A DNA stretch of 42,510 nucleotides, taken from positions 1 through 42,510 of the forward strand of contig JAATEV010000057.1 of assembly GCA_015655585.1 (NCBI GenBank). The letters are read 5' to 3'. The notes under the pieces are model-generated. The model did no database searches. It saw nothing but the letters and a program-made list of their open reading frames with translations, and was not told the origin of the DNA. Position 1 is the first letter of the stretch; every line of letters begins with the position of its first letter. Below, one piece after another: positions 41,320-42,510 of this stretch. The stretch is from Terriglobales bacterium (GTDB lineage: Bacteria; Acidobacteriota; Terriglobia; Terriglobales; Acidobacteriaceae). Position numbers and translations under genes: made by a program.

Positions 41320-42441
41320 CTATACCGGTAGCACCAGTTCATCCATCGAGAAAAATTCGTGCAAAATCGGGTCGTCGCTAGCCTTCATTTCTTCCGTTGT
41401 TCCAAAAAAACGCACCTTGCCTTCATGCAGAAATACCAGCCGATCCGCTAGCTTCTCTGCAAAACGCATGTCATGCGTGACAACAATGCTCGTAAGATGC
41501 ATTTGCATTTTCAAGCGTTGGATCAGGTTTCCGAGTAGATGCGCCATCAGCGGATCCACCATCGTTGTCGGCTCGTCATACAGCACCGCCGAAGGTTGCG
41601 ATGCCAGCGCCCGCGCAATCGCCACCGACCGCTTCATCCCTGTCGAAAGCTCCGACGGCAGCTGGTTTTCCATCCCCGCCACCCCCACCATCTCCAGCAA
41701 CCCTTTCACTACCTGCAGGATCTGGTCCTCCTCCATGTCCCGCCGCTCCCGTAGAGGGAACGCCACATTTTCTCCGACGCTAATCGAATCGAACAGTGCT
41801 CCATTCTGAAACACCATCGTCACCCTGCGCCGAACCTCCTGCATCTCCCGCTCGGTATATCCCGCAATGTTCTGTCCCGCCACCAGCACCGTCCCACTAT
41901 CCGGCTTGAGAAATCCCATCAAAATCTGCAGCGACACCGACTTCCCCACCCCGCTTCGACCCATGATGCAAAGCGTCTCCCCAGGCTTCACATAGAAGCT
42001 CACATCCTTCAGCACCACCAGGTCACCAAAGGACGTGTTCACATGCTCAAACGCGAGGTACGGCGCCACCTCCTCCGCTGGCGTTGCCGAAGCATCCTCG
42101 GTCCCGTCAGCCGCCCGCATCGCGGCTTCCTCGGCCGCCGACACCGGCTCCTCCGCAATCGCCTCGTTCTCTTCCTTGTTCGCCGCCGCCGTCTCGGCAA
42201 TAAATTCCTTCACCGTCGACGCCACGTCCTCCGACACATCCTCGATCAACGGCTTTTCAATCTGCTCTTCCGTCTTCTCCGCAGCGGTCTGTTCCGGATT
42301 CCCGGCAAACCCCACGCTCGCGCGGTCAGCCATCGCATGCGGATCCGTCTTCGAGGACGATATCGAGGAACGCGGCGGCTCTGTGTCGCGACGCGCAGGT
42401 GGCTCCTTCGGCGAGTCGGCAGGTTTCGGGTATTCACTCAT
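41320..42441 (-). CDS. MlaF-like ABC transporter ATP-binding protein with acidic N-terminal extension
   Basis: 373 residues. The ATPase core starts at about residue 129 (LAFEHVNTSFGDLVVLKDVSFYVKPGE) with Walker A GRSGVGKS (161-168), a Q-loop VTMVFQNGALFDSISV, signature LSTGMKRSVAIARAL, Walker B AVLYDEPTTMVDP and the switch VVTHDMRFAEKLADRL. These fit the MlaF/Ttg2A group, which powers lipid transport between the membranes. The first 127 residues are a low-complexity stretch rich in E, A, P and S (for example AAANKEENEAIAEEPVSAAEEAA), absent from ordinary MlaF, and probably disordered. The start is well supported by AGGAGG 7 bases before the ATG. Permease and MCE partners would lie outside the window. 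Confidence 0.88.
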   Translation of the reverse strand: MSEYPKPADSPKEPPARRDTEPPRSSISSSKTDPHAMADRASVGFAGNPEQTAAEKTEEQIEKPLIEDVSEDVASTVKEFIAETAAANKEENEAIAEEPVSAAEEAAMRAADGTEDASATPAEEVAPYLAFEHVNTSFGDLVVLKDVSFYVKPGETLCIMGRSGVGKSVSLQILMGFLKPDSGTVLVAGQNIAGYTEREMQEVRRRVTMVFQNGALFDSISVGENVAFPLRERRDMEEDQILQVVKGLLEMVGVAGMENQLPSELSTGMKRSVAIARALASQPSAVLYDEPTTMVDPLMAHLLGNLIQRLKMQMHLTSIVVTHDMRFAEKLADRLVFLHEGKVRFFGTTEEMKASDDPILHEFFSMDELVLPV

Positions 42442-42510
42442 AGCTATACCTCCTATGATGCACGCTTTCCCTCAAACCATCCTCCCCAAACCGCTCAAGC
42501 CGCACCTCCA

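Noticed and set aside
42434..42510. Possible 3' end of an upstream minus-strand gene overlapping the ABC ATPase start (open to TGA at 42434-42436)
   Set aside because: Only about 25 codons are visible, the residues are hydrophilic and unlike a permease end, and the frame contains the ribosome binding site; too little to call.

Overview
The window looks like a chromosomal stretch of an Acidobacteriota bacterium of the Terriglobia/Acidobacteriaceae type (Granulicella, Terriglobus and Edaphobacter are the nearest genera I would guess). The reasons are the high GC content, the very large Oar-like TonB receptor with an N-terminal carboxypeptidase-regulatory-like domain, the GH3 and DUF3300 genes, and an anaerobic cobalamin operon carrying a DUF3209 gene. 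The genus is an inference. There are no tRNA or rRNA genes, insertion sequences, phage genes or CRISPR arrays, and all but one gene (cut by the left edge) appear intact.

Layout. 1-624 (-): start of a PafA-like alkaline phosphatase. 726-3214 (+): serS, a small membrane protein and a LolA-like protein. 3250-5514 (-): inorganic pyrophosphatase and a GT39-type membrane glycosyltransferase. 5623-9195 (+): one giant protein joining GH18-like, NodB deacetylase and GT2 synthase domains. 9258-10865 (+): P5C dehydrogenase. 10909-14919: a signalling island with a LuxR-type regulator that has a degenerate receiver (-), diverging from a response regulator fused to a thioredoxin-reductase-like flavoprotein, followed by its probable histidine kinase with a cNMP-binding-like sensor (+). 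15036-19555 (+): lipoprotein, VOC protein, GH3 glycosidase, DUF3300 protein. 19711-22276 (-): an MscS channel and an NTF2-like protein.

22365-32087 (+) is the cobalamin block: a sigma-70-like promoter, a B12 riboswitch, a hairpin covering the ribosome binding site, then cbiX, DUF3209, an FNR-like flavoprotein, cbiD, cbiC, cbiET, cbiL, cbiG, cbiH, an unrecognised 138-residue gene and cbiF. Several junctions are 4-base ATGA overlaps. The set covers cobalt insertion and every C-methylation and ring-contraction step to cobyrinic acid except the precorrin-6A reductase (CbiJ). No amidation or nucleotide-loop genes are present.

32156-36001 (-) is the TonB-dependent receptor, with a clear terminator, a predicted promoter and a roughly 210-base leader containing a palindrome. 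36338-41161 (-) holds a DUF985 cupin protein, a DsbA-like thiol protein, nadE and a polyprenyl glycosylphosphotransferase. 41320-42441 (-) is an MlaF-like ABC ATPase with a long acidic N-terminal extension.

The best candidates for undescribed biology are the flavoprotein response regulator with its cNMP-like histidine kinase (11793-14919), and the unassigned members of the cobalamin operon (24324-25067 and 30903-31319).
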